The notes beneath the pieces were generated by a model that was not told the origin of the DNA, did not search any database, and was given only the letters and a program-made list of their open reading frames with translations. From positions 1 through 15,541 of the forward strand of contig DCDB01000291.1 in NCBI GenBank assembly GCA_002316215.1: a stretch of DNA of 15,541 nucleotides, read 5' to 3'. Both the position numbers and the translations under genes were made by a program. Numbering within the stretch: position 1 is the stretch's first letter; every line of letters starts with the position of its first letter. Shown here piece after piece: positions 1 through 7,317 of this stretch. This stretch comes from Lachnospiraceae bacterium UBA1066. GTDB lineage: Bacteria; Bacillota; Clostridia; Lachnospirales; Lachnospiraceae.

Positions 1-59
1 TCCTGCAGGCAGGAAACTTTTTTGTATTAGCATAGTTTAACTTTCACAATTCAGAAGCA

Positions 60-1550
60 TCATACGATCTGCGGGAAAACCTGTTTAAGCGCCGGGTAAA
101 TCTTCCTGTATTTCTGATACTGAGCCTCGTATTTTGCCGCCAAGGCCGTATCCGGCTCTTCCGTAGCTTTAAGCTTCACGATGCGTTCCGCCGCTTCCTC
201 AACAGAAGCATATTCGCCGCAGGCGACTGCTGCAAGCATGGCGCCGCCTAAGCCCGGTCCTTCCTCGGATTCGATACGGTCAATCCTGATATTAAGGACG
301 TTGCAGATGATTTTGCGCCACAGCGGGCTCTTCGCTCCGCCGCCACAGATCTTGGACCGCTCAATATGCAGCCCGAGAGACTTCGCGACCTCAAAAGAAT
401 CGCGGATAGCATAGGCCACGCCTTCGAGAACAGCCTGCGTCATATCCGCTCTCGTCGTGTCCATGGTAATTCCCGTAAAAGTGCCGCGCGCATAAATATC
501 ATTAATCGGAGAACGCTCTCCCATAAGATACGGCAGGAAATAAACATGGTTTTCTCCGAGCTTCTCTATCTTCTCCTGCTCTTTTGCATAATCCTTCGTT
601 CCGATAATCTCATCTTCCCACCATTTATTACAGGAAGCCGCGGACAGCATGCAGCCCATCAGATGATAATGGCCGTCTGCATGCGCGAAGCTGTGAAGGG
701 CATTGTGCGGATCCACACCGAATTTTTCGCTGGAAATGAAGATCGTTCCGCTCGTCCCGAGGGAAATGTTGCATCTTCCGTCCCCTACGGTTCCCGTTCC
801 GACCGCGGCTGCAGCATTATCTCCGGCCCCGGCCGCGATGACGCAATCCGGATTAATTCCTAGTTTCTCCGCCTCTTCCGGAAGAATTTTTCCGACCGCT
901 TCGTAGCTTTCAAAAAGCTTCGGCATGACCTTTTCAGAAATCCCGCAGATATCCAGCATTTCTTTAGACCACTGCCTGTTTCTCACATCGAGGAGCAGCA
1001 TTCCGGAAGCATCCGAATAATCCGTGCAGTGTACGCCGGAAAGCTTATAGGCAATATAATCCTTAGGAAGCATCAGTTTGTTGATTTTTTCAAAATTCTC
1101 CGGTTCATTCGCCTTCACCCAGAGAATCTTCGGTGCTGTAAATCCGGCAAAAGCAATATTTGCCGTATAAGCGGAAAGATTATCTTTCCCGATCACGTCA
1201 TTTAAAAATGCCGTTTCTTTTACCGTACGTCCGTCGTTCCAGAGAATTGCCGGACGGATCACGCGGTCTTCCGCGTCCAGAATCACAAGTCCGTGCATCT
1301 GACCCCCGAAACTGATGCCGCCGACCTTTTTCCCGACGTCTTCCGGCGTCTCGCCGCTTACGGTACCAATCAGCTCCCTGATTCCTTCCTGGACAGCATT
1401 CCACCAGTCTTCCGGCTTCTGCTCCGACCATCCCGGATGCGGAAAGCTCAGCGGGTATTCCTTTGATACAATATTCTTAATATTTCCGTCCGCTTCCATA
1501 AGAAGCAGCTTCACTGCCGATGTCCCCAAATCCACACCGATATAATACAT
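60..1550 (-). CDS. xylB: Xylulokinase (FGGY carbohydrate kinase)
   Basis: A cytoplasmic kinase of the FGGY family, expected to phosphorylate D-xylulose with ATP to D-xylulose 5-phosphate for the pentose phosphate pathway. The protein has 496 residues, normal for XylB. Visible motifs are the N-terminal phosphate-binding stretch GVDLGTSAVK (5-14), the substrate-side GGQMHG (82-87), GAGDNAAAAVGTG with the probable catalytic base Asp244, ISLGTSG, and the C-terminal CGGGAKSPLW. I chose the start at 1550 because GGAGG lies 5 nt upstream and MYYIGVDLGTS matches the family N-terminus; an upstream in-frame ATG at 1592 would add 14 unusual residues and lacks support. It is the last gene of the DUF4867-isomerase-kinase unit, 244 bp after the isomerase, with a strong inverted repeat between them. 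Substrate is inferred from family; related kinases use ribulose or other ketoses. Confidence 0.93.
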   Translation of the reverse strand: MYYIGVDLGTSAVKLLLMEADGNIKNIVSKEYPLSFPHPGWSEQKPEDWWNAVQEGIRELIGTVSGETPEDVGKKVGGISFGGQMHGLVILDAEDRVIRPAILWNDGRTVKETAFLNDVIGKDNLSAYTANIAFAGFTAPKILWVKANEPENFEKINKLMLPKDYIAYKLSGVHCTDYSDASGMLLLDVRNRQWSKEMLDICGISEKVMPKLFESYEAVGKILPEEAEKLGINPDCVIAAGAGDNAAAAVGTGTVGDGRCNISLGTSGTIFISSEKFGVDPHNALHSFAHADGHYHLMGCMLSAASCNKWWEDEIIGTKDYAKEQEKIEKLGENHVYFLPYLMGERSPINDIYARGTFTGITMDTTRADMTQAVLEGVAYAIRDSFEVAKSLGLHIERSKICGGGAKSPLWRKIICNVLNIRIDRIESEEGPGLGGAMLAAVACGEYASVEEAAERIVKLKATEEPDTALAAKYEAQYQKYRKIYPALKQVFPQIV

Positions 1551-1661
1551 ATCTTCCTCCGTATTCAATACCCGATTCCGTGACAGTTTCAAAATCTGAA
1601 AGCCTAATCTTCCTCTGTACTCAGCACCCGTTCACTGGCATTTTCAAAATTTTGAAATCAG
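1551..1661. repeat. Diverged tandem duplication of the xylB leader (56-nt unit)
   Basis: Two copies of a 56-nt segment lie head to tail, starting at 1551 and 1607. Both open (plus strand) with ATCTTCCTC, share TCA..ACCCG, and reach a TTTCAAAAT-TGAAA block. In the distal copy this block is a perfect 16-bp palindrome, TTTCAAAATTTTGAAA, at 1642-1657; in the proximal copy one base is missing. Read on the minus strand, each copy carries a GAGGAAGAT ribosome-site-like stretch, but only the proximal one is followed by ATG (xylB start). The palindrome could be an operator, which is inference. Confidence 0.75.
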
Positions 1662-1700
1662 AATTTTCCTAATGGATTTTTTCATTTTTATCTGAAAAGC

Positions 1701-1752
1701 AAAGCGGTTTTTGCGCAACTTTCTTCGTTTGTCCAACCGCAAAAACCGCTTT
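1701..1752 (-). terminator. Long inverted repeat after the isomerase gene, probable terminator or attenuator
   Basis: The arms AAAGCGGTTTTTGCG (1701-1715) and CGCAAAAACCGCTTT (1738-1752) are perfectly complementary over 15 bp around a 22-nt loop. It starts 43 nt after the isomerase stop on the minus strand, and the minus-strand RNA continues with a short U-rich stretch (GCTTTTC). That fits a terminator that would reduce read-through into xylB. The loop is long for an intrinsic terminator, so a regulatory or RNA-stability element is also possible. Confidence 0.6.
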
Positions 1753-1794
1753 AAAAGTATTCTACTGCCATTTACTGCCGGTCAGCCCCGACAT

Positions 1795-3285
1795 TCATGC
1801 TTTAAACGGATTCTCCGACGGATAATAATCGTCTTTCGCTCTCGGATATCCGAGATCATCATAGGCAACACCGAGATACTTAAATACCTCAAAGAGCGCT
1901 TTGCCCCAGTGTCCGAAAGCAACTGCGCCATGATGCGGATAATTCTTCTCAATCAGTACATGACGGTAGAAACGTCCCATTTCAGGAATAGCAAATACGC
2001 CGATAGAGCCGAAGGACTTCGTTGCAACCGGAAGGACTTCGCCGTTTGCGACATAGGCGCGAAGCTGTGAATCTGCTGTCGACTGAAGACGGAAGAATGT
2101 GATATCGCCCGGCATAATATCGCCTTCGAGCGTCCCGTTCGTGACTTCGCGCGGAAGAGCACGAGCCATGATCTTCTGGTACTTCATGCTGCAGGAAGCC
2201 AGCTTTTTGGAGCAGGTATTGCCGCAATGGAAGCCCATGAAAGTATCTGTGTGCGCGTAATTGAATTTTCCTTTAATAGATTCCTCGTACATATCCTTCG
2301 GTACGGAATTGTTGATATCAAGAAGTGTAACGATGTCATCTGAAACGCAGGTGCCGATGAATTCGGAAAGAGCGCCGTAAATGTCAACCTCGCAGGAAAC
2401 CGGAATACCGCGGCCTGTCAGACGGCTGTTGACATAGCACGGTACAAAACCGAACTGCGTCTGGAATGCCGGCCAGCATTTCCCTGCAATCGCTACGTAT
2501 TTGCGATAGCCCTTATGCGCTTCCACCCAGTCGAGCAGCGTCAGTTCATACTGGGCAAGCTTCGGCAGGACTTCCGGAATCTTGTTTCCGTGGCCCAGCT
2601 CTTTAGCCATATCTGCAGTAACTTCATCAATTCTCTTATCGCCGGCATGCTTATTAAAGGATTCAAACAGGTCGAGTTCGGAATTCTCTTCGATTTCCAC
2701 GCCGAGGTTATAAAGCTGCTTAATCGGGGCATTGCAGGCCAGGAAATTCATCGGACGCGGTCCGAAAGATATAATCTTCAGATTGTGCAGACCATCGACG
2801 GCACGTACGATCGGAAGGAAATCATGGATCATATCCGCGCAGTCATCTGCATCACCGACCGGATATTCCGGGATATAAGCTTTGACATTGCGGAGCTTAA
2901 GGTTGTAGCTGGCGTTAAGCATACCGCAATAAGCATCGCCGCGGCCGTCCATAAGGTCGTCCTGGGATTCCTCGGCAGCTGCGCAGAACATCACAGGCTT
3001 GTCTCCCCAATGCTTTGCAAGCAGGGTTTCAGAGATTTCCGGTCCGAAGTTGCCAAGATATACAACCAGCCCGTTGCATTCCTGCTTATTGACATCAGCG
3101 AGTGCATTTACCATGTCGATTTCGCTTTCAATGATGGTAATCGGGCACTCATAAATATCCGCCTTATCATACTTCTTTTCATAAGCCGCTACGAGAGCCT
3201 CTCTCCTCGTTTTAGCCAGAGATGCCGGGAAGCAGTCACGGCTGACAGCTACAATACCAATCTTTGCCTTTGGAATGTTATTCAT
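1795..3285 (-). CDS. L-fucose/L-arabinose isomerase-family protein (sugar isomerase, substrate uncertain)
   Basis: A cytoplasmic, metal-dependent aldose-ketose isomerase of the FucI/AraA fold. It has 496 residues, shorter than E. coli FucI (591). The N-terminal part (about 8-180) looks like the Rossmann-type domain that starts KIGIVAVSRDCFP. The C-terminal part carries the metal-site pattern: Glu299 in CEVDIYGA and Asp323 in LLDINN are 24 residues apart, the same spacing as Glu337/Asp361 of FucI. A His cluster, PHHGAVAFGH (450-459), fits the third ligand region. The start has AGGAGG 7 nt upstream. It lies between DUF4867 and xylulokinase, so its product is probably a ketopentose used by XylB. 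Candidates are D-xylose, D-arabinose or D-lyxose; FucI enzymes are known to isomerise D-arabinose. No XylA is seen in the window. Family is certain, substrate is not. Confidence 0.88.
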   Translation of the reverse strand: MNNIPKAKIGIVAVSRDCFPASLAKTRREALVAAYEKKYDKADIYECPITIIESEIDMVNALADVNKQECNGLVVYLGNFGPEISETLLAKHWGDKPVMFCAAAEESQDDLMDGRGDAYCGMLNASYNLKLRNVKAYIPEYPVGDADDCADMIHDFLPIVRAVDGLHNLKIISFGPRPMNFLACNAPIKQLYNLGVEIEENSELDLFESFNKHAGDKRIDEVTADMAKELGHGNKIPEVLPKLAQYELTLLDWVEAHKGYRKYVAIAGKCWPAFQTQFGFVPCYVNSRLTGRGIPVSCEVDIYGALSEFIGTCVSDDIVTLLDINNSVPKDMYEESIKGKFNYAHTDTFMGFHCGNTCSKKLASCSMKYQKIMARALPREVTNGTLEGDIMPGDITFFRLQSTADSQLRAYVANGEVLPVATKSFGSIGVFAIPEMGRFYRHVLIEKNYPHHGAVAFGHWGKALFEVFKYLGVAYDDLGYPRAKDDYYPSENPFKA

Positions 3286-3495
3286 TTCTATATCCTCCTT
3301 ATAATTTAATCTTCATCCTGTTTAATCCGATTGCTTTGCTTCACTGTTTATTCTGTATTTCATTCTACCGCTTTATCAAAAAGATTTACATACCCATACG
3401 GAAAAAATTGCATAATTCGCATGCATCTGAACAAGCCGCAGCTTTCCTTATACTTTGAGAATACCTTTTAAGTATTTTTGAGATTTATCTTTAAT

Positions 3496-3518
3496 CTGCT
3501 GCCCCGAACAGGCAGCGG
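3496..3518 (-). other. Short hairpin after the DUF4867 gene
   Basis: GCTGCC (3498-3503) and GGCAGC (3511-3516) pair around a 7-nt loop, and two further pairs (one G-U) extend the stem. It sits 8 nt beyond the DUF4867 stop. No U-run follows on the minus strand, so it is a weak candidate for a terminator and could instead be an RNA-processing or stability hairpin. The remaining gap (3286-3495) holds no gene I can support; it contains a smaller AATAC/GTATT inverted repeat at 3460-3476 and the isomerase ribosome site at 3293-3299. Confidence 0.35.
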
Positions 3519-3525
3519 CATATTC

Positions 3526-4143
3526 TCACTGTATGGAAAGATTCTCTCCTGTCAGCCCGTTAAAGGCTCCGTTAATCTTTGCTTCCGGATGCGCAATTAA
3601 CCACTTATTTCTCGCAAAAAGAAGTTTGTCCTCCGGCGTGTCCGTCTTTCCGGTCTCAATATCTGTATTCGTTCCTTTCGGCAACACAACGACACAGCGG
3701 AAGCCCGCTTCCTCAAGATTGCAGGGAGCATAATGCAGCGTCGTCGCATAAACCTCAATCATCGTCCCCTTCGGAACACGGAAAGCTTCCATTTTGGAAG
3801 TATCATAGGTGTGATCTTTTTCAATATCCTGCTCTTTTCCGAGAATAAGGACCAGGTCGTTGCAGGCGATATTCGTTTCAGAATCACGATGATATTCCAC
3901 TGCATTCAGAAACTTGTTGTGTCCGTTGCAGTATCCGATTTCAACAGGCATTCCGCCGTAAACCGAATAAGCGATTTTCTTCGCTGACGGCAATGCCTCA
4001 AGCGCAGGATCCGACGGCACATAGCAGGTATCCTCCGGAAGCGGAGTTTTCTTCATTTCTTCGAGAATGTCGGATACATCAATTCCTTCAATCCCTTTCC
4101 CGTAAGCGCGGAAAGCTTCATCCGTTACTTCTTTGATTGTCAT
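3526..4143 (-). CDS. DUF4867 family protein, cupin-like, putative sugar isomerase/epimerase
   Basis: A 205-residue cytoplasmic protein that I recognise as DUF4867, a Bacillota family without an assigned function. Two stretches look like cupin metal motifs. The first is H75-NKFLNAV-E83-Y-H85-RDS-E89 followed by LVLILG (97-102). The second is FRVPKGTMIEVYATTLHYAP (121-140), containing PxG and His137. Together they would supply His/Glu ligands like those of cupin sugar isomerases. There is no signal peptide or membrane segment. The start has GGAGG 5 nt upstream. It is the first gene of a unit with a FucI-type isomerase and xylulokinase, and is directly controlled by the promoter and operator candidate at 4195-4256. 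A role in sugar isomerisation, epimerisation or mutarotation is my inference from motifs and context. Confidence 0.85.
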   Translation of the reverse strand: MTIKEVTDEAFRAYGKGIEGIDVSDILEEMKKTPLPEDTCYVPSDPALEALPSAKKIAYSVYGGMPVEIGYCNGHNKFLNAVEYHRDSETNIACNDLVLILGKEQDIEKDHTYDTSKMEAFRVPKGTMIEVYATTLHYAPCNLEEAGFRCVVVLPKGTNTDIETGKTDTPEDKLLFARNKWLIAHPEAKINGAFNGLTGENLSIQ

Positions 4144-4155
4144 TTCATCCTCCGT

Positions 4156-4174
4156 GACGGCGTCCGGCGCCGCC
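4156..4174 (-). promoter_or_regulatory. GC-rich leader hairpin next to the DUF4867 ribosome site
   Basis: In the minus-strand RNA, GGCGGCG and CGCCGUC pair (one G-U) around a 5-nt loop, ending two bases before the GGAGG of the DUF4867 gene. A preceding run of seven T (minus strand) keeps the rest of the leader unstructured. It could affect access to the ribosome site or protect the 5' end. Function is not established. Confidence 0.4.
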
Positions 4175-4194
4175 TAAAAAAAGTATTGTCCGAT

Positions 4195-4215
4195 TTAGTT
4201 TATTAACTAAACTAA
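4195..4215. promoter_or_regulatory. Inverted-repeat operator candidate (ROK/XylR type)
   Basis: The perfect arms TTAGTTTA (4195-4202) and TAAACTAA (4208-4215) are separated by 5 nt. The TTAGTTT half-site is characteristic of operators of ROK-family xylose regulators (XylR) in Bacillota, although Bacillus xylO has wider spacing between the half-sites. The site covers about +6 to +26 of the transcript predicted from the adjoining promoter, a position where binding would block transcription. No ROK regulator gene lies in the window, so the cognate protein would be encoded elsewhere. Confidence 0.6.
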
Positions 4216-4227
4216 TTCAATAATTAG

Positions 4228-4256
4228 ATAATAATACAGTTTCACCGGCGCGTCAA
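4228..4256 (-). promoter_or_regulatory. Sigma-A promoter of the DUF4867-isomerase-xylB unit
   Basis: On the minus strand, a -35 TTGACG (4251-4256), a 17-nt spacer and a -10 TATTAT (4228-4233) give a near-consensus housekeeping promoter. The predicted start is near 4221. It begins a few bases after the MFS stop codon, so the downstream pentose unit can be transcribed independently of the glucosidase-MFS genes. Confidence 0.65.
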
Positions 4257-4262
4257 GAGGTT

Positions 4263-5438
4263 TCAGGAAAAAGACGCTCTTTTATGCGTCCGGCGGTTTC
4301 CGGTTTCCACCATAACGGTCATAAGAAGTATAAAGACGAGAAGGTAAGCCGGGTACAGCCACATCCCCAGATGGCTGGAAAGGAAGCCGAAAAGCGGCGG
4401 AATAAATGTCGTTCCGACATAGGCGCAGGCCATCTGAAGGCCCATCAGGGATTGAGAATTCCCGACGCCGAAATTAGCCGGCGTCTCATGAAGGAGGCTC
4501 GGGTAAATCGGAGCGCAGCCAAAACCGATCAGGATAACACCGGCAAGCGCCGGATAAACTCCGAAGGGCAGAAAAACGCAGAGCGCGCCGAAAGCGGCAA
4601 AAGCCTGTCCAATTCTTATCATATTACGGTCTCCGAAGTGATCGGAAATAAAACCGGAAAGAAGACGTCCAAAGGTGATCCCCAGGTAGAAATATGCCGC
4701 CCATTTGGCAGCCTTCGCCTCGGATACGCCACGGACAAGAACAAAATAGCTGCTGGCCCAAAGCCCTGTGGTCGCCTCCAGGGCGCAATAACAGAAGAAT
4801 GAAAAAAGAATGGGCTTTGCCCCCGGCAGACGGACAGCCTGCGCCGGAGTCAGGACATTATGAGGAATTTCGGAAGTTTTTGATGATGCTGCGTTCTGTT
4901 TCCAGAGCGGCAGCGAAAAAACCAGGATTGCCACAAGCCCGATCTGGATAAATCCGATTGTCCGGTAACCTGCATTCCAGGTGAGACCGCCGGTCAGGCA
5001 GAATCCCATAATATACGGACCCACAGTAGCTCCTATTCCCCAAAAGCAGTGCAGCCAGCTCATATGTCTAGATTTAAAATGAAGCGCCACAAAGTTATTC
5101 AGGGCTGCATCAACGCTTCCTGCGCCGAGCCCGTACGGAATCCCCCAAAGACAGAGCATCCAAAAAGCCGATGAGATGGAAAACCCAAAGAGCGCCAGTG
5201 CTGTCATGGCAACACTGACCAGCGTCACGACGCCCGTTCCGAATTTATGGATCAGACGGTCGCTCATGAGGCTCGACAGGATCGTTCCCCCGGCAATAAT
5301 CATGCTGATGATACCCGCCCAGGATACCGGAACATTCAATGCGCCGTACATCACAGGCCACGCCGAGCCCAGGAGAGAATCCGGCAGTCCCAGGCTGATA
5401 AACGCGAGATAAATGATAAGTAAAAGAACAGTCGTCAT
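4263..5438 (-). CDS. MFS transporter, probable sugar permease
   Basis: An integral membrane protein of 391 residues with about 12 hydrophobic segments, normal for a major facilitator. The first half carries SDRLIHKFG (59-67) after the second segment, and the second half has the equivalent SGFISDHFGDRN (261-272), both matching the MFS motif A loop. GLGAGSVDAALNNF (103-116) and HCFWGIGATVGP (130-141) resemble FucP/YbjJ-type members, many of which are annotated as sugar permeases. No signal peptide is expected. The start has GAGG 8 nt upstream. It follows the GH13 gene by 53 bp on the same strand, so co-transcription is likely; its stop nearly touches the promoter of the pentose unit. The substrate could be a pentose, a released hexose or an oligosaccharide, and export is also possible. 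The sequence does not decide. Confidence 0.85.
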   Translation of the reverse strand: MTTVLLLIIYLAFISLGLPDSLLGSAWPVMYGALNVPVSWAGIISMIIAGGTILSSLMSDRLIHKFGTGVVTLVSVAMTALALFGFSISSAFWMLCLWGIPYGLGAGSVDAALNNFVALHFKSRHMSWLHCFWGIGATVGPYIMGFCLTGGLTWNAGYRTIGFIQIGLVAILVFSLPLWKQNAASSKTSEIPHNVLTPAQAVRLPGAKPILFSFFCYCALEATTGLWASSYFVLVRGVSEAKAAKWAAYFYLGITFGRLLSGFISDHFGDRNMIRIGQAFAAFGALCVFLPFGVYPALAGVILIGFGCAPIYPSLLHETPANFGVGNSQSLMGLQMACAYVGTTFIPPLFGFLSSHLGMWLYPAYLLVFILLMTVMVETGNRRTHKRASFS

Positions 5439-5491
5439 GTTGATAGCCTCACATCTTCAAAATGATAATCCGCGCCCTTAAAGCCGTCCGG

Positions 5492-7165
5492 TCAGATTTC
5501 GAGTATCACGGCCTGATAGGCGCCCAGCGTAATCGTCCCTTCATTTTCCGAAAGCTCGGGAAGATTATTGAGAAGTACTTTACTATAGCCGCTCCCGGGC
5601 TTTATTGCCTGCGGTTCCCTGCTGAAATTCGCGGCAATGAGGATCTTCTGGTTTTCCGAGCTGCGTTCATATGCCATGATACCCGGCCGGTCTTCCCAAA
5701 CCGGTTTAAGGGAACCGAAGATCAGGGTATCCCGGTCGTTCGGATTTTTCCTCAGGGCAAGAAGCTTTTTATAATATGAAAGAACGGAATCCGGATCCTT
5801 TTCTTCATTTTCAAAATTGATTTCACGATAATTCGGATTCACGCGAAGCCAGGGCTTTCCGGACGTAAAACCGGCATTTTCCGTGCTGTTCCACTGGTAA
5901 GGCGTACGCGCGTTATCACGGCTGAATTCTGACACGATGCGGATAGCCTCTTCCGGCGTCTTCCCTGCTCTCAAAGCGACCTCGTACTCATCCCTGGAAC
6001 TGATGTCGTCCACTTCATCGATCGAGTTTATCGGAATGTTCTCCATCCCGAGCTCCTGTCCCTGGTAAATGAAAGGAATGCCGCGCAGCATGACGCTTAC
6101 GGTCGCGAGCAGCTTCTTAGAAGCATCATTTAAATCTTCCTTCGGGATATAGTGGCTGACTCCGCGCGGCTCGTCATGGTTCTCAATGATGTTGGAAAGG
6201 AACCCGGCATCGCCGATCTTCCTCTGACTTTCAAAGCAGCAATCCCGGTAAGCGTCCGGCGTGATGATTTTGCAGTCATACCAGCCCTTGCTGCTTCTGC
6301 CGTAAATGTTGGCATTAAAATCAAACATCGTCGAAAAATAGCCGTTTTCTCCAATAAATTCGGGAATCTGCTCATCTTTGACGTTAAAAACTTCGCCCGC
6401 TGAAAAGGCATCATGCGGAAGGAAGCAGCGGTCGCGCATTTCACCCAGGAATTCTCCGATTCCTTCGGCCTCCTTCAGCATATTTGAGATGTCCGTCATG
6501 CCGTCATCGCGATCCGCCGGATAGTCATGGAAAGGAAGCGTCTTTTTAATATTTATAATGGCGTCAATACGGAAACCGGCAAGGCCTTTATCCAGCCACC
6601 AGTTGATCATCTTGTAAATTTCATTTCTGAGTTCAGGATTTTCCCAGTTGAGATCCGGCTGTTTTTTATGGAAAACATGCAGATAATACCGGTCTTCGTG
6701 ACCGGGAAGTTTTTCCCAAACGGAGCCTCCGAAATAAGACCGCCAGTTGCAGGGCAGTTTCTCTCCTTCCTTCACAGTCTCAATGTAAAAGAACTTTCCG
6801 TACTTTCCGTCCGGATCTTCACAAGCCTTCTTAAACCACTCATGCTCGTCGGAGCAGTGGTTCACGACCAGATCCATAATTATCCCGATCCCGCGCTTCT
6901 TTCCCTCGGCGATCAGCTCATCCATATCCTCCATTGTCCCGAAACGCGGATCGATACGATAATAATCCGAAATATCGTATCCCTGATCCGCAAGCGGGGA
7001 ACAGTAAATCGGCGAAAGCCAGATCATATCCGCGCCGAGTTCTTTTATCATGTCAAGACGGCTGATGATCCCCTTTAAGTCTCCGATCCCGTCTCCGTTT
7101 GAATCGCAGAAACTCTTCGGGTAAATCTGATAAACCGTCTTATCCTGCCACCATTTTTTCAACAT
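5492..7165 (-). CDS. GH13_31 alpha-glucosidase, probably alpha-1,4-active
   Basis: A cytoplasmic exo-acting alpha-glucosidase of 557 residues, full length for the oligo-1,6-glucosidase/maltase group of GH13. The (beta/alpha)8 barrel carries DLVVNH (98-103), GFRID with nucleophile Asp201, AGEVF with acid/base Glu258, and ENHDEPR with transition-state Asp331. A domain C follows from about 480. The residue after the nucleophile is Ala202. In this subfamily Val there goes with alpha-1,6 specificity, and Ala or Thr with alpha-1,4 or broader specificity, so maltose-type substrates are likely (inference). There is no signal peptide. The start has GAGGAG 9 nt upstream. The 152-bp gap to the upstream GH13 gene has no clear terminator and is purine-rich on the coding strand; read-through or a weak promoter (TTGGGT-17-TAAAAA) are both possible. 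The MFS gene follows after 53 bp. Confidence 0.92.
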   Translation of the reverse strand: MLKKWWQDKTVYQIYPKSFCDSNGDGIGDLKGIISRLDMIKELGADMIWLSPIYCSPLADQGYDISDYYRIDPRFGTMEDMDELIAEGKKRGIGIIMDLVVNHCSDEHEWFKKACEDPDGKYGKFFYIETVKEGEKLPCNWRSYFGGSVWEKLPGHEDRYYLHVFHKKQPDLNWENPELRNEIYKMINWWLDKGLAGFRIDAIINIKKTLPFHDYPADRDDGMTDISNMLKEAEGIGEFLGEMRDRCFLPHDAFSAGEVFNVKDEQIPEFIGENGYFSTMFDFNANIYGRSSKGWYDCKIITPDAYRDCCFESQRKIGDAGFLSNIIENHDEPRGVSHYIPKEDLNDASKKLLATVSVMLRGIPFIYQGQELGMENIPINSIDEVDDISSRDEYEVALRAGKTPEEAIRIVSEFSRDNARTPYQWNSTENAGFTSGKPWLRVNPNYREINFENEEKDPDSVLSYYKKLLALRKNPNDRDTLIFGSLKPVWEDRPGIMAYERSSENQKILIAANFSREPQAIKPGSGYSKVLLNNLPELSENEGTITLGAYQAVILEI

Positions 7166-7317
7166 ACGTTAACACTCCTCTTCCCGGTCCAATTCCATTC
7201 TTTTATTTATTGTCCGGTTCCCTATTCATGATTTTCTATTCTCTGTTTCTATTTCTTAGCTTATTATTTTTTATGTTTCTTAATTAAAAGACCCAAAACG
7301 TAAGCAGAGACAATTGT

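Noticed and set aside
1..14. TCCTGCAGGCAGGA followed by a T-run as a terminator at the window start
   Set aside because: The possible stem has only a 2-nt loop and is cut by the window edge, so it cannot be judged.
2515..3309. A 264-codon plus-strand frame opposite the isomerase gene
   Set aside because: It is antisense to a well-conserved isomerase, has no ribosome site, and its translation resembles no family I know.
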